From Whalleya microplaca (lineage: Eukaryota; Ascomycota; Sordariomycetes; Xylariales; Xylariaceae), in assembly GCA_022497155.1 (NCBI GenBank), contig MU385718.1, positions 124,001 through 188,000 of the forward strand: 64,000 nucleotides of DNA, written 5' to 3'. Position numbers and translations under genes: made by a program. Below are positions 1-10,885 of the stretch, one piece after another; positions within the stretch are counted from its first letter, which is position 1, and the number at the start of each line of letters is the position of its first letter. The notes under the pieces were generated by a model. That model did no database searches. It was not told the origin of the DNA and saw only the letters and a program-made list of their open reading frames with translations.

Positions 1-20
1 CGAATTAGCCATAGCAAGTA
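1..20. mobile_element. Right terminal inverted repeat of a MITE copy, cut by window edge
   Basis: The first bases match the right end of the complete element at 13451-13777 (the arm ending in TTAGCCATAGCAAG) and are followed by a TA that would be the target-site duplication. Only the outer 18 bases lie in the window, so the rest of the element is in the preceding sequence. Confidence 0.7.
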
Positions 21-316
21 TATATAATGCAACGTTGATAGGGCGACGTCGACACCAATTTCTCTATCAGTAAATGGTCTTCCAGACCCAGGACAATATG
101 CATACCATGAGGTTTACCGAAAAACGATATTCTTTGCATTATGATTCCTGGATACTGTTGCAGAGGCGAAAAGCTGATCAGCATTTTCTCTTGATGCTTT
201 GAGTTGGAGTGAAGGCCAATGAGAGTATACATCTTGGGTGGCAGTGTCGGAGCCTCACCGAAATTTATGGTATACCAATTGACGCTTCTCAATTGAGCCG
301 CAAATATGGACTTCAT
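5..316 (-). other. Unrecognised 103-codon ORF ending inside a MITE terminus
   Basis: This is an ATG-initiated minus-strand reading frame of 103 codons with no domain I recognise. Its last codons and its TAA stop lie within the MITE terminal repeat at bases 1-20, so its present 3' end, if it was ever a gene, comes from the element. No intron structure or promoter is evident. It may be a chance ORF. Confidence 0.15.
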
Positions 317-1124
317 AAAAAGCCGAGGTCTGTCTGGCGACCTCTCTACCGGTTTCCTCGAAGATCAACGGATTCGGTTCGGGATAGACACTGCTTACAG
401 CAAAACGACTATATGGTGGATATACTTCCTTCGTAGTATATTTTTTCTAGTGAATGGATGTATTATCTCTTAATTTCACACGGCCATTTAAGGCGCTGCT
501 GACCTTACGCCTCCCTCTACCCTCCCTGACCTCCCTAACTTTAAACTATTCCTTGCTAGGGCCATTAACTCCCTGCCAAAGCTTTTCATAAATATATTCA
601 TTTATAACTATTTACTGCGTTATTCTGCTTGTTTTTTATCGTAACTAGTAACTGATTTATATGTTCCCGCGGCCTAGATGGCTTAGTACAAGAGGGATCC
701 GCCTTATTGGTGGACCAATGGTGGTCGTGATAGCTTCAACCTATGTCACGCGAAACGTTAGCTCTGTCTCCCAAAAAGGAGGTACTCTAACCGTCCTATA
801 CACCATAGAAGCGTCGCTGTACTTAGGTAGTTAGGACTCGGACGTAAACAAATTCATCATCGTCATCATCATTATCATCATCAGTGATAGCTTCAAAATA
901 CGTATTGTAGACTATTATTAAAACAGTACTTATATCTTACTAGTAAAATGTATCGCGGGGAATATATATCCACTATTAAGTGGACTACTGGGCGCTTACA
1001 AAGGTCACGTGTGTATGTATAATGCACCTTAAAAGGACTTTTACAGTACTGTGGAGCACCTAGAATCAGTGTGCTTCGTATGGCGTTTACATATAATCAC
1101 AACAACCCCTCAGTACAACTCAAG
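317..1124. other. AT-rich spacer, no gene seen
   Basis: Short frames only. An imperfect ATC/ATT triplet microsatellite lies near 855-885. I looked here for the missing N-terminal exons of the HeLo-like gene just downstream and did not find them. Confidence 0.5.
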
Positions 1125-1834
1125 TAGTTAGTTAGTTTCATCAACGTTCAACCACCACTTTTGCCCACAACTACAGTGAAAATAGCCATTTCACAAAACG
1201 ACCAGAGCCTCTTATCCTTCCGAAAAAAGGCTAGCTGGGCAATACGTGGCAAGAAAAAATTTGATAACTTAATACCTGATCTCGACTTTTTCATCACCGT
1301 TTTGGAGAAAGTGGGCGCCCACTTATTGCAATTGGGTATCGCGAACCTCTACTCTTAATTAAAGTTGGCTATGTGCTAACCACTCCATGAATAGACGAAA
1401 GTGACCACGATACAACATAGGCTCTTAGAATAGAAGGCATTGCAATAACAGAGGGTCACGCTGAAGACACCGCCAGGAAAATGAGCCGACTAACAAGTAC
1501 TGGGACAGAGACAATGCTAGTCCAACAACCAAGGACTCACCCGACCCCTCAAGAAATTAGAGAGGCTGTCCAAGAGAGGATGCAGGCGATCCGGTCATCC
1601 AGCACCCTGTCTTCAAACGCCCAACAAACGACTACCTCAGATAGATCCTCGGCAACACACCATCACTACAAAGGAAACATAGCTAGGGGCGACGCCAAGC
1701 AGTTTTGTGGCGATATTGGACAAGTACCTTCCAATGCAAGAAAGCATTTATATGATAGCAACATTGCGGAAGACCGGGGCATGCAAATTCTGGGAAATCT
1801 TGACATCCAAACGGCCATCAGCTTGTGGGATTGA
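1125..1834 (+). pseudogene. 5'-truncated HeLo-like protein gene with HET-s-like two-repeat amyloid motif
   Basis: Two adjacent open segments look like the 3' part of a fungal HeLo-domain (prion-inhibition/propagation) gene. Segment 1 (to 1358) contains KASWAIRGKKKFDNLI followed by an amphipathic helix, which resembles the late helices of HeLo domains. Segment 2 is open from just after a TAG at 1418-1420 that could be a 3' splice site, runs to a stop at 1834, and contains an ATG at 1481. Its last about 60 residues hold two pseudo-repeats 28 residues apart, at bases 1661-1720 and 1745-1804. They share Y-x-x-N-I-A, then Q, then G-[DN]-[IL]. This is the layout of HET-s-related amyloid motifs, which template cell-death signalling in fungal incompatibility. 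About 130 N-terminal residues expected of a HeLo domain are not visible upstream, so I call it truncated. The family assignment is by pattern memory. A functional gene with distant exons is the main alternative. Confidence 0.5.
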
Positions 1835-3005
1835 AGCCGTGAGGGTTAAAGAGTTGTAGGGCTATGTCCACTTTCCTGTTGTTTCCCCAAGGCTCCCTTA
1901 AGGGTTCATGATTTCGTCACGTCTTTGAAATCAATGATTCTTTCCCACAAGACTACTTTCTTTTGTGGAAATATTTGTATTCGTTCATTTGCATCGCTTC
2001 ACGATTGATGTTGGAGGTACTCGTCGAGGGTTATGAGCGGTCATTTGGTCATCCTGTCTTATAGAATATGAAAGCACCTAACTACCTGCTTAGCCACATG
2101 GACCCATAATGTCCTGTCACTACTGAACTAAGTCCCAAAAATGTAAGTTGTATTACTTACAGTGTCCTCGTTTTGTAAATTATTCATAGGAAGTATGCTC
2201 TGTTAGTCCTCTACACAAGTCAGAGCCTCTACAAAATAGTTCCAAATCATTCATAAATAATAATAAATTAAGTAACAAGTATGGCTTCATATGATCAATA
2301 ATGATAGTAGAACGAAATCAAGTCTAATAAAGAGTGACCCGTTATAAGGCACAAGCGCAGCATCGCCTTTGCGACAAAATCAAAGATATATTATGCCGTT
2401 AGTGTTAGCATACATACTGGAAGGGCTTACACCGAGTATAACACTGAATATGTAGTATTCCACATATCGCTTGTACTACGTAGGATAAAGTGGCCCCTTG
2501 CTCATATTGAAATACAGCATCTTCACTGAACTCTAATGAATTCCTTTAGTTCTCTTGTTAACTATTTCTTATTTCAAGGTACAATATTTGTCAATACGTG
2601 TATGCTCTAGTTCGCTTAATTAAGACGACAAGGCTAATGAAGCAATGTTTTTTTCAGCATGTTTAGAAGTAAACTCGACAGATCACCATCTAGAACTTTG
2701 GAACATTCACATTGTAGGTATGTGACCCTATGGAGGCTATAGAACTTGATGATGCCTATAGCACCTTCATGCTGCATAACATGTTGCCTGTGCATCATAT
2801 AACAAATATTGGGTCTTAATAGGGCAGTGCATCTATTATCGGCAGCATTGCTAAGGCGCTTACTTTGTCCATATACCTATTTCGTTCCCAGTTTAAGTCG
2901 TTATGGTCTTCGCTGTATAAGTAGCAATGGTTCAGATCGGGAGTATCTCAACACTGCAATGTTAACCCTTCTATCAAGAACGACATGCTATTTCAGGAGT
3001 CTATC
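1835..3005. other. AT-rich spacer, nothing recognised
   Basis: There are no coding frames of note and no recognisable repeats. It separates the HeLo-like remnant from the 3' end of the monooxygenase gene. Confidence 0.5.
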
Positions 3006-5303
3006 TCAGCTGGAGATGAACTCCCTCCAGTACCACACGGCGATGGTAGTCGCTCCAGGGCCAACGACAAGGAATCCGAGAAGTACCAACGCCATGTAGA
3101 GAATGAGTTGATGTTGCAACTTGTGATAGTGGCATGTTTCAGAAACAACCGCAGTTAACCACACGATATCAGGTACGTAAGCCGAGAGCGATGAGGCCTG
3201 AAGTAATTGGTAGCTCGTAAGCGAAGATAGGGCGAATACATGTGCTAGAGCTAACACACCGAACACACCGGCGTACCCTATGCGGAGGTAGCGAGTGTAT
3301 TTAGTACCGAAGAAGGTGTCAGTGTCGGTACTGATGAAGGAGAAGGCCAACGTAGCGAGTACTGCGCAACTCGCGGGTGGCAGCCGTAACGTGTTCGCAA
3401 AGGTGGGAGCAAGTGTGGACAGGTCAGTATAGGAGCCGAGCAGGGCCGGAAGCAGATACAACAAGGACACTGCAGGGAAAATGGCTTTCGCTGCTGAAAG
3501 TACCATCAATCGCCTCGGAAGCACATATAGCAGACGGCCTTGGCCCGAGGACGTCCAAAAGTTGACCAAGTAGAACCACGGGGCGACGCGCCTCAAACCG
3601 ACATAGTCTCCAAGTAAGGCCCATATAAAAGGCCATTGCAGTGGTGAAAGCTTATTCGTCCTCCGCCAACCTTCGACTAGCATAATGACCAGCATGCTAG
3701 TTTCTTGGACCGTGTTAGCGCCAGTGGAAGCCACCCCCAATTCGATGCCAAGAAGCTGAGAATTATTAAGCGATGAGACTGCATATAACGCAAGAATCGC
3801 ATAGGCTTGTATCTTGACCGCCGATCTCAAATTCGACTGGGGCTCTGGATGCTCGTCGTCGAAGCCAACTAGCTTTTCCCTGTAGGGAATTTCGTATCCT
3901 TCTAAATGTGGTGCTTGAATCTGAGCCCCTATCAAGCGCGAGAGCATAAAATCGAAGCCTAGATTCGGAAGAACATATAAGGCGGCACACTTATATAGAG
4001 GATTTGCCCATGAGTGCAGACCCTGGGTTACGAATGACTCCTTCATGAGGCTTTTGGTCCTTTCTATGCGTAGTTCCTGCATTTTGGACAGGATCTTGCG
4101 GACCTGTGGTGCGGACAGATGCGCTGATGGGCTACTTTTGAGTTCTCTCGTCAAGAGATTGATAAAAACAGCACCGTCTTCGATGGCCGTCATCGCACCC
4201 TGACCTGTAGCATAGTGTAACTGAAATCCCCTGTTTTAGCGCATGTGTGTAGATTACACACGGACAAGTTCGTGACATACCTTATGTGCAGCATCCCCTA
4301 TAACGAGTATCCTTCTAAAATGGCTTTTCGGAAGAACATATTGCTGGAGCGGAACAAGGGTAGTTCTTATGACGTTCGTATACAAATCCCTGAATTTGAC
4401 GTCTCCCCGGACAGGGTCATTCCAGTGTTCCTTCGCAAATTTGTCATGGTCATCTTTTGTAAACCGGGGAATTTCCTTGCCCGTCAATTCCTTTGGTAAC
4501 CTTTTGGTAAGGAAGAAATATATTTTGTCATTAGCGGCACGCATTGTGTCAATCGAGGTCCCATTGTTGAACGTGACATTTGCGCTGTTGACCGGGATGG
4601 CATCTGGATAGGTGGAGATGCCAAAAAGAGTGATCCAATTGCACTTAATCTCTAAGACATTCGTTAGAGTGGCCCCTCAATTAAGTTACTCTGATCACTT
4701 ACGATCGATCCCATTATCCGTGAAATAGCCTGGCTCCCTTTCTCGTCCGAGTCGCCACATTTCTTGCCGGACCATACTGTGGGCGCCGTCTGCACCGACC
4801 AGAATGTCGCCGGTGAATCGTCTACCATCGGTCGTTGTAACTTCGACTCCATCTTCAAACTCATCAACCGAGGCGACACGTGCACCTGTGATAATATTGG
4901 ACTGCTTGCTGTTGCGTCCATATACGATGCGCAACAAGTGCTGGCGATCGAGAATCACCATCGGGTAGCCGTTCATCTTCTCTAACAACGCCGAGAAACC
5001 CTTGTTCGGGAAATAGACTGTGCCATCTGGGGAGTGGTAGCACGCATCTACGAGGGTTCCACTGCCCTGATTGATGATCTCGTCGGCAACGCCCAATTGG
5101 TCGAATATCCGCATTCCGTTGCCGTTGCACACGACGCCGGCGCCTTCTTGCAGCGCAATCTCGCTCCGCGCTTCGAGGACGACGAAGTCGATCTCAGCTT
5201 TGTCAAGCAGTAGAGCCAGGAAAAGCCCAGCTATGCCGGCCCCCACGACAATGACACGCGGCCGTGCCACGGACCTTCCGTTGTGGGTTTTCTTCTCATC
5301 CAT
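3006..5303 (-). CDS. FAD-dependent monooxygenase fused to a C-terminal multi-pass membrane domain
   Basis: The inferred exons on the minus strand are 5303-4703, 4651-4281 and 4220-3006, giving 728 residues. Donors are GTAAGT and GTATGT, and both joins keep frame. Residues 1 to about 440 are a class A flavoprotein monooxygenase of the PF01494 / PaxM-like type. They contain the GAGIAG FAD motif at 21-26, a Glu44 ribose-binding position, a DG motif in GADGAHS around 170-176, and GDAAHK at 319-324. Residues about 450-728 hold roughly seven hydrophobic segments (near 457-473, 495-507, 521-545, 564-585, 606-621, 636-656 and 698-721). Such enzymes hydroxylate or epoxidise aromatics, terpenoids and polyketides using FAD and NAD(P)H, and the tail would anchor this one in the endomembrane. 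A classical PaxM-like protein is about 470 residues, so this one is unusually long. No biosynthetic partner genes are visible nearby and the substrate is unknown. The start follows a TATA-like box by about 60 bp. Confidence 0.85.
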
Positions 5304-5363
5304 AGTTGGGAATACCTCAAGTATGAGCGACGCCAGTGGGCAAAAATTGACGGATAGCAACAG

Positions 5364-5371
5364 TATATATA
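5364..5371 (-). promoter_or_regulatory. TATA-like box of the monooxygenase gene
   Basis: TATATATA on the minus strand lies about 60 bp upstream of the chosen ATG at 5303. This spacing is typical for a fungal TATA element with a short leader. Confidence 0.4.
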
Positions 5372-5464
5372 GATGGTGAGATAAACGACCAATCCAAGGA
5401 AACTCCCAAGTCGTGAAGAAATCACTGTGGATATGTAGTTCGTGTTCCCGCTCAACCCCCCCAA

Positions 5465-5484
5465 CCCCCCCCCCCCCCCCCCCC
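5465..5484 (+). repeat. Poly-C tract
   Basis: A run of 20 C is preceded by shorter C runs, which on the minus strand is a G tract about 160-180 bp upstream of the monooxygenase start. It could form G-quadruplex-like structure or be a sequencing-sensitive homopolymer. Confidence 0.85.
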
Positions 5485-6323
5485 ATATGATGGCGCGTTA
5501 CGACCCACCTACCCCCGATTCCTACACTGTAACCCCGGAGGTGATAGTGTCCTGGCGTGCAGTATATACCGGGTATATGGTGGAGTTATATGTATTTGGA
5601 AAATATATGCATATGGATATGTCTGGTATGACTAAGGTACCTAGACCCTGACCTGGTGTGTGTCTAGAAATAAGTCTCTAACCTAAAGTTAGTAGAACTA
5701 TACATTCTTATGAGCTGTTTCGTAGAATCATACTATATCACGTTGCACTTCATGTCTAATTGAAACAGCCCGAATCGAGTATAGTTGTTTATTATGCTTC
5801 AAAATGGTCGTGGTCTGTACGGTCATGAGCTTGTTACGCCTCACATAATCATACGCTATTTTGTGGAAATTTAGCATCAGTTCCATGCTTCTCAATTTAG
5901 TGGTTCGCGGCTCTCACTACTCCTAATGTAGTATCTGTGGAAGTGAGGTGGCCGGAACAACCCGCACTGTTCATCTATACATAGTATGTAGTTGAACCTC
6001 CCTCAAGGCAACAACGTAGTATGGTCTGATACCTATCTGGGGAGACATTTATTTTCACTAATCCATGCCAAACAAATAGGTCCTAGGGCTACCTTGGAAT
6101 ATAAGAATTCCGCAGTCTTGCATGTCCTGTATTACTTAGGCAGTCCACGATATGTGGAGGTTGAGTCGCTGGGATGTAGCGGGGTATGATGTGACAGGGG
6201 CCATACAGCTTTTAAGTAGACATAGATAGATGTCTGGCGTCTTAGCCTGCTTTTGGCTCCCCCCAATGATCCATGGGCTCGTCGACCTGCTACATACATA
6301 CATATTTCTGCCAATTTGTTACT

Positions 6324-6340
6324 TTAGCCATAGCAAGTAC
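6324..6340. repeat. 17-bp relic of the MITE terminal repeat
   Basis: TTAGCCATAGCAAGTAC is identical to the right terminus (plus flanking TAC) of the element ending at 13777. The inner part of the arm does not match and I found no partner arm. It is therefore a decayed relic at best. Confidence 0.35.
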
Positions 6341-6843
6341 ATGTGGCCAGGCGTCCGACTTCCCGCTGTACAACGACCGCAAGACCACACGCGTACAAGA
6401 ATGTGCCACCCACAATGGAGTATTCGTTACATGCTCAAAATATTTGAAATATACGGTTAACAAAGACCTAAATCCTAGAGATTTAACTATTTCCATAGCC
6501 TGTGTAAGAGTAGCTGATGTCAATTAGACATACCTAGCTGGATGTTGTGTATGTAGCGGGGCACTTAGATTCAGTGTATTTTGTAATACATGGATATTTT
6601 AGCCCCTCCCTACTCCTTACATAACTCATTATCCAACCTCCATTTTTACCCGCAGCCTGCTATATGTAAGTACATACGCAATATTACTGGATGTCTTATA
6701 TTATGCCAGTCGCTTAATATTAGTTCAGCGGTATCATGTCAAATAGGTGCTAATAAGTGATATAAACATAAAGTTCTCGTATAAATGTCCTAATTGACTT
6801 CAGACAGACCTCGGTTTGAGGGGTGGCGCTTTGTTTATCACTA

Positions 6844-6975
6844 TGTTAAAATAGACGCAGTTTGTGAGTATTATAGTAGCTATTATGAGGGGAGCACAAT
6901 TATCATCACCAGAGTCCTTGGGGGCAAAGCTCCCTACTAATTATATAGCCACAGGTTGTGTAGCGTACCAGCTAC
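6844..6975 (+). repeat. Dispersed LTR-like repeat, copy 1
   Basis: It begins TGTTAAAATAGACGCAG, then has a 'gagtattatagta' block, a 'tatcatcaccagagtc' block, a GC hairpin (gggggcaaagctccc) and 'tatagccacaggttgtg'. The same ordered blocks occur near 27044 and twice at 33151-33420. The TGTT start and size suggest a solo-LTR fragment or non-autonomous element. No coding sequence is associated. Confidence 0.55.
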
Positions 6976-7288
6976 GCTAGTCGCATTCACATTAAACCAC
7001 GCTCCCCTGGCACCTAGTGTTATTAAAAAGCTTGTTAAAATATTAAGTGAGAAGTGAGGAAAGCTATCATCGCCTTTCGATGCAATCAATACTTGAACCT
7101 CACATAAACTATGACTTCTTTCTATATACGGCAAGTATCGTTACTTTATTCTCAAGTACGATGTCTCATTTTCTTTAACGACTTGTCCATAATTTAACAT
7201 ATAAGTCATGGCTCGGAAACGGTAATACGGCGCTTTTCTCAATAGATTGGACCTGTGGGCGGATACAATAAGTATGCCTTGATATATA

Positions 7289-7317
7289 CTCTAAGGTGAC
7301 CCATCTAAGGTGACCCA
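7289..7317 (+). repeat. Short direct tandem repeat
   Basis: The 14-base unit TCTAAGGTGACCCA occurs twice in a row. It is a minor local duplication in the AT-rich spacer. Confidence 0.7.
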
Positions 7318-8368
7318 ATGTTGAAGTCTTAATTTCAAGGTAACACTATATTTACGTTATAACCTCGTAACAAGGGAAGGTATATGATTTATAAACATTA
7401 ATCCTAGAACTTTAAGCCGATCGTAACAATGGAATATAGTTCGAAAAGCAAGTATGCTCATGCCGGAGTATGTAAATAGCATCTAAAATCACTTCTTTCC
7501 TGCTGCGCCCTCTTGCTAAAAACAAGGTTTCCCTACGGTATATTGAGCGAAACCCCTAAATATAGACTCAAGAGCTCCAGATTTCTTACCAAATTCCCGA
7601 AGAGAAAATTCTGACTTGAATACCGTAGTTATTCCATATCAGGGACAGGCAATCGATCTGCGGAGGAGATACGATGGTGATTTCATTCCAGACAATGGTT
7701 TCTTGCTTGTAAAAATTCTTGCGAAGGGAGTTTTCGTTGTTCAATCTGTTGCGAACCAGAAACTCTCTCGATATAAACAACTTCAGCCACCTAGGTCTAT
7801 TCCAGAATAGTTACTTCTCTATCACATAATTCGACACGCCGCACTAGAGGGAAAATTGACTGGGTTCTAAGTAGCATGTTGTGACGGTTCTGTGTGGATA
7901 TAGATGAGTCCACCGAAGCGCATATCTGTAGCTTGCTGTTGACTAGGAAGGCTTCGCATATGGTTCAACACTGTATCCCGAATGGGCGAATTTCGCGAAT
8001 GGGATTTGTTGACATCACGCACTACGTCCACGCCAACGATCTGAAATACATTTGGGCGTTAATTGAAAGTTACATGTGGGTATATAAGTTTTGTGATCAG
8101 ACTATCATGGTACATACTAATGAAATACTATATATGCGGCGAAGATTGCCGTGCCCAAAAGACTTCTACGCATATCGTACATGCACTTCGTACATGCTGG
8201 CGTCAAGACCCCGCTCGCGGTCGCTGGTCGTCGGTGATAACAGAAAAATCGGCGATAGGTCCAGTCCAATACAAGTAGGTACATATATCAGGCATTTCAT
8301 GTAACATGCTTGTCGAATCAAGTCAAGCAGTACTCTAACCCCACTCTCGGGATAAGATGCCGCGAACA

Positions 8369-8375
8369 TATATAA
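8369..8375 (+). promoter_or_regulatory. TATA-like box of the aldehyde dehydrogenase gene
   Basis: TATATAA lies about 106 bp upstream of the ATG at 8481, compatible with a leader of roughly 70 nt. Confidence 0.4.
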
Positions 8376-8480
8376 CTAGTTACCTAGCTGTTTTCTTATC
8401 CCTTGAATTGGGAGAAACTTTCAACTTTCCCTTGGAAACAAACATTCACTATATTATTGGAATACTCTGAATTGACTATC

Positions 8481-10029
8481 ATGTCCGAAGTGACACTTAC
8501 AGCTCCAAACGGCCGCAAATTTAGCCTAAACACGGGTCTCTTCATAAACAATGAATTTGTGAAAGGGAGTTCTTCAGACAAGCTATCGAGCATTGATCCT
8601 GCGTATGTCATCAACTTCATGTTACACGAATAGGTAGTACTAACGAATCCGGCATTCTAGGACCGAAGACACTATCATTGATGTTGAGATAGCGACCGAA
8701 GCAGACGTTGACAAGGCCGTTGCAGCAGCTAGAGCAGCATTCAACAATCCAACATGGCGGGATATAACACCAGAAGGGCGGGCCAGACTCTTGAACAAGA
8801 TGGCCGATCTCGTCGAAGAGCACAAGGAGGATCTCTTCACCCTGCAAGCATGGGACGTCGGCAAGCCATATCCGGGATCTCTGGGTGAAAGCTCTATTAT
8901 TATTAATTGTTTCCGATACTACGCCGGTTGGGCCGACAAGCTCAATGGATCAACTATTCCCATCAGCGCCGACAAGTTCGGATACACACTCAAGCAGCCT
9001 GTTGGTGTGTGCGGTGCTATATCGCCATGGAATTATCCCATTGTCAATGCGTCGTGGAAATTAGGCCCTGCGCTGGCGGCGGGATGTTGCATCATCATGA
9101 AACCGTCCGAGTACTCTCCGCTTTCGGCTCTGTACCTTGCGAAGCTGTTCAAAGAGGCTGGATATCCTCCGGGAGTTGTCCAGGTCATAAACGGATATGG
9201 TCAAACAACTGGCAATGCACTTGCCGCCCATTTGGATGTAGACAAGATCGCCTTCACCGGATCGACTGCCACAGGCCGACAGGTCATCAAGACCGCGGCG
9301 ATAAACATGAAGAAGACGACCGTTGAGGCGGGCGGCAAATCAGCTTTCCTGGTCTTCGACGATGCTAACTTGGAACAAGCTGCCAAGTGGGCTATTGCCG
9401 GAGGAATGGGTAACGCCGGCCAGATCTGTAGCGCGAACTCGCGCATTCTGGTCCAAGAGGGCGCGCAAGAGAAGTTCGTCAAGCTCTTCAGCGACTTTGC
9501 TAAGAGCTCCAAGGTGGGCTTGCCCTTCGATCAGGGCACGACCCAGGGGCCGCAGGCTTCGAAGATGCAGTACGACAAAGTGCTAAAGTACATCGGAGAC
9601 GCCACGACCGACGGAGCGACACTGGTCACGGGCGGCGCTCCATGCCAGGTCGGAGGTAAAGGCTTTTTCATCCAGCCGACAATCTACACGGGCGTCACCA
9701 GCAAGATGAAGATCTTCCACGAGGAAGTGTTCGGGCCTGTCATCGCCGTCACTACCTTCAAGACAGAGGATGAGGCCGTGGCGCTAGCGAACGACTCGAC
9801 CTATGGTCTAGCTGCCATGGTTTTCACCGAAAACTTAAAAACGGCGTATCGGACAGCATCCAAGCTGCAGACAGGCATGGTGTGGATTAATGAAAGCAAC
9901 CATTACGATGTGAAGATGCCATTTGGAGGCGTAAAGCAAAGTGGTCTAGGCAGAGAGCTCGGCGAGTCGACACTGGAGGCCTATCTAGAGGAGAAGGTTG
10001 TGCATGTCAATTTAGGGATTGAACTGTAA
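8481..10029 (+). CDS. Aldehyde dehydrogenase (NAD(P)-dependent, ALDH superfamily)
   Basis: Exons 8481-8602 and 8661-10029 flank a 58-bp intron (GTATGT donor, TACTAAC branch point, TAG acceptor). The 496-residue product matches the usual ALDH length. It oxidises aldehydes to carboxylic acids. The catalytic set is visible: Asn165 in PWNYP, Glu263 in VEAGGKS and the nucleophile Cys297 in NAGQICSANSR, plus the Rossmann FTGSTATGR segment and the terminal PFGGVKQSGLGRE block. The canonical ELGGKS motif reads EAGGKS, but the Glu is kept. There is no signal peptide and no obvious peroxisomal tail, so it is probably cytosolic. The substrate is not predictable. The closest feel is the betaine-aldehyde/broad-range class. 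The gene is 3.2 kb from the monooxygenase and 0.9 kb from the pectate lyase, with no shared promoter. Confidence 0.95.
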
Positions 10030-10885
10030 TTGCTGAGTTGACTATGAGTCTTGATAAAAAGTTGGGGGGAATTGGGTTAAATAATGAATTGGAATCTACT
10101 ATTTTTCTGTGAATTGGCGTCTAGATTTATTGGTGCCGCTTTGATTTTAAATGTTTGGACCCCTAATCTCACCCCTTCAGTAGGGCACCTTAAGTAAGAG
10201 TGGTTACACTTATGCTACATTATATCTATTCTCACTGACTTTGAATAGAAGCTCCGTAATCGGATGCGAAAAGCTTGAATCCAATGTCAGGTCTAGAAGA
10301 TAAGAAATTATAAACTTAGAATGTAAGAGCATGATTAGGTAACATTCAAACATACCAAGACAATTATTGGATGATTACTGTGCTCCCATAAGAACTAGTA
10401 GAGATCCAGGTAAAACAGAAGCTCAATACCAAACCTGCTATTATTGAACATTGGAAAGACTCGCTAATTTCGCTAATTTCTACCACGAGAGCAAACTCAA
10501 GGCCTAAGTATGATAGGTAGCTCTAGCCAAGGAGTCTAACTAGAAGATTAGGTACCTGATCGTTGGGTGAGGATCAAAGCGTCCCGCGCATCTAAAATTA
10601 GGGAGATCTAGCCAAGTACTGTGGGAGTGGTCCGTGCCCTTCAGCTTAAAAGGAATCTGTTACCCTACGTAGTCACAGGTAGTTCACTTCACTAGCATTA
10701 ATACAACTTTTTGGGCCACCATCGACTCACTCCCACTTCAAGACAACAGTACCTAGCTTCTGAGGTAGCCTCCCGCTCACCACAACTGTAGACCGTTCCT
10801 GCGACCTTCAGAGCAGGGGACTTACATGTATCTCGAAACGTTAGAGGTGCTACTAGACACAGTTTTCAACAGGTTGCTGATAGAA
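10030..10885. other. Convergent intergenic spacer
   Basis: The region lies between the 3' ends of the aldehyde dehydrogenase (+) and the pectate lyase (-). No ORF or repeat is recognised. Its AT-rich 5' part may hold the terminator and poly(A) signals. Confidence 0.5.

Larger units (their letters stand above)
5485..8368. other. AT-rich gene-poor spacer with repeat relics
   Basis: No convincing gene. It contains a 17-bp match to the MITE terminus at 6324-6340, one copy of a dispersed LTR-like repeat at 6844-6975, and a 14-bp direct tandem repeat at about 7289-7317. The longest frame, 7894-8304 (+), starts at a GTG and shows no known domain. Confidence 0.5.

Noticed and set aside
7894..8304. 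136-codon frame in the AT-rich spacer
   Set aside because: It begins at GTG rather than ATG, has no domain, and overlaps other frames of equal quality.
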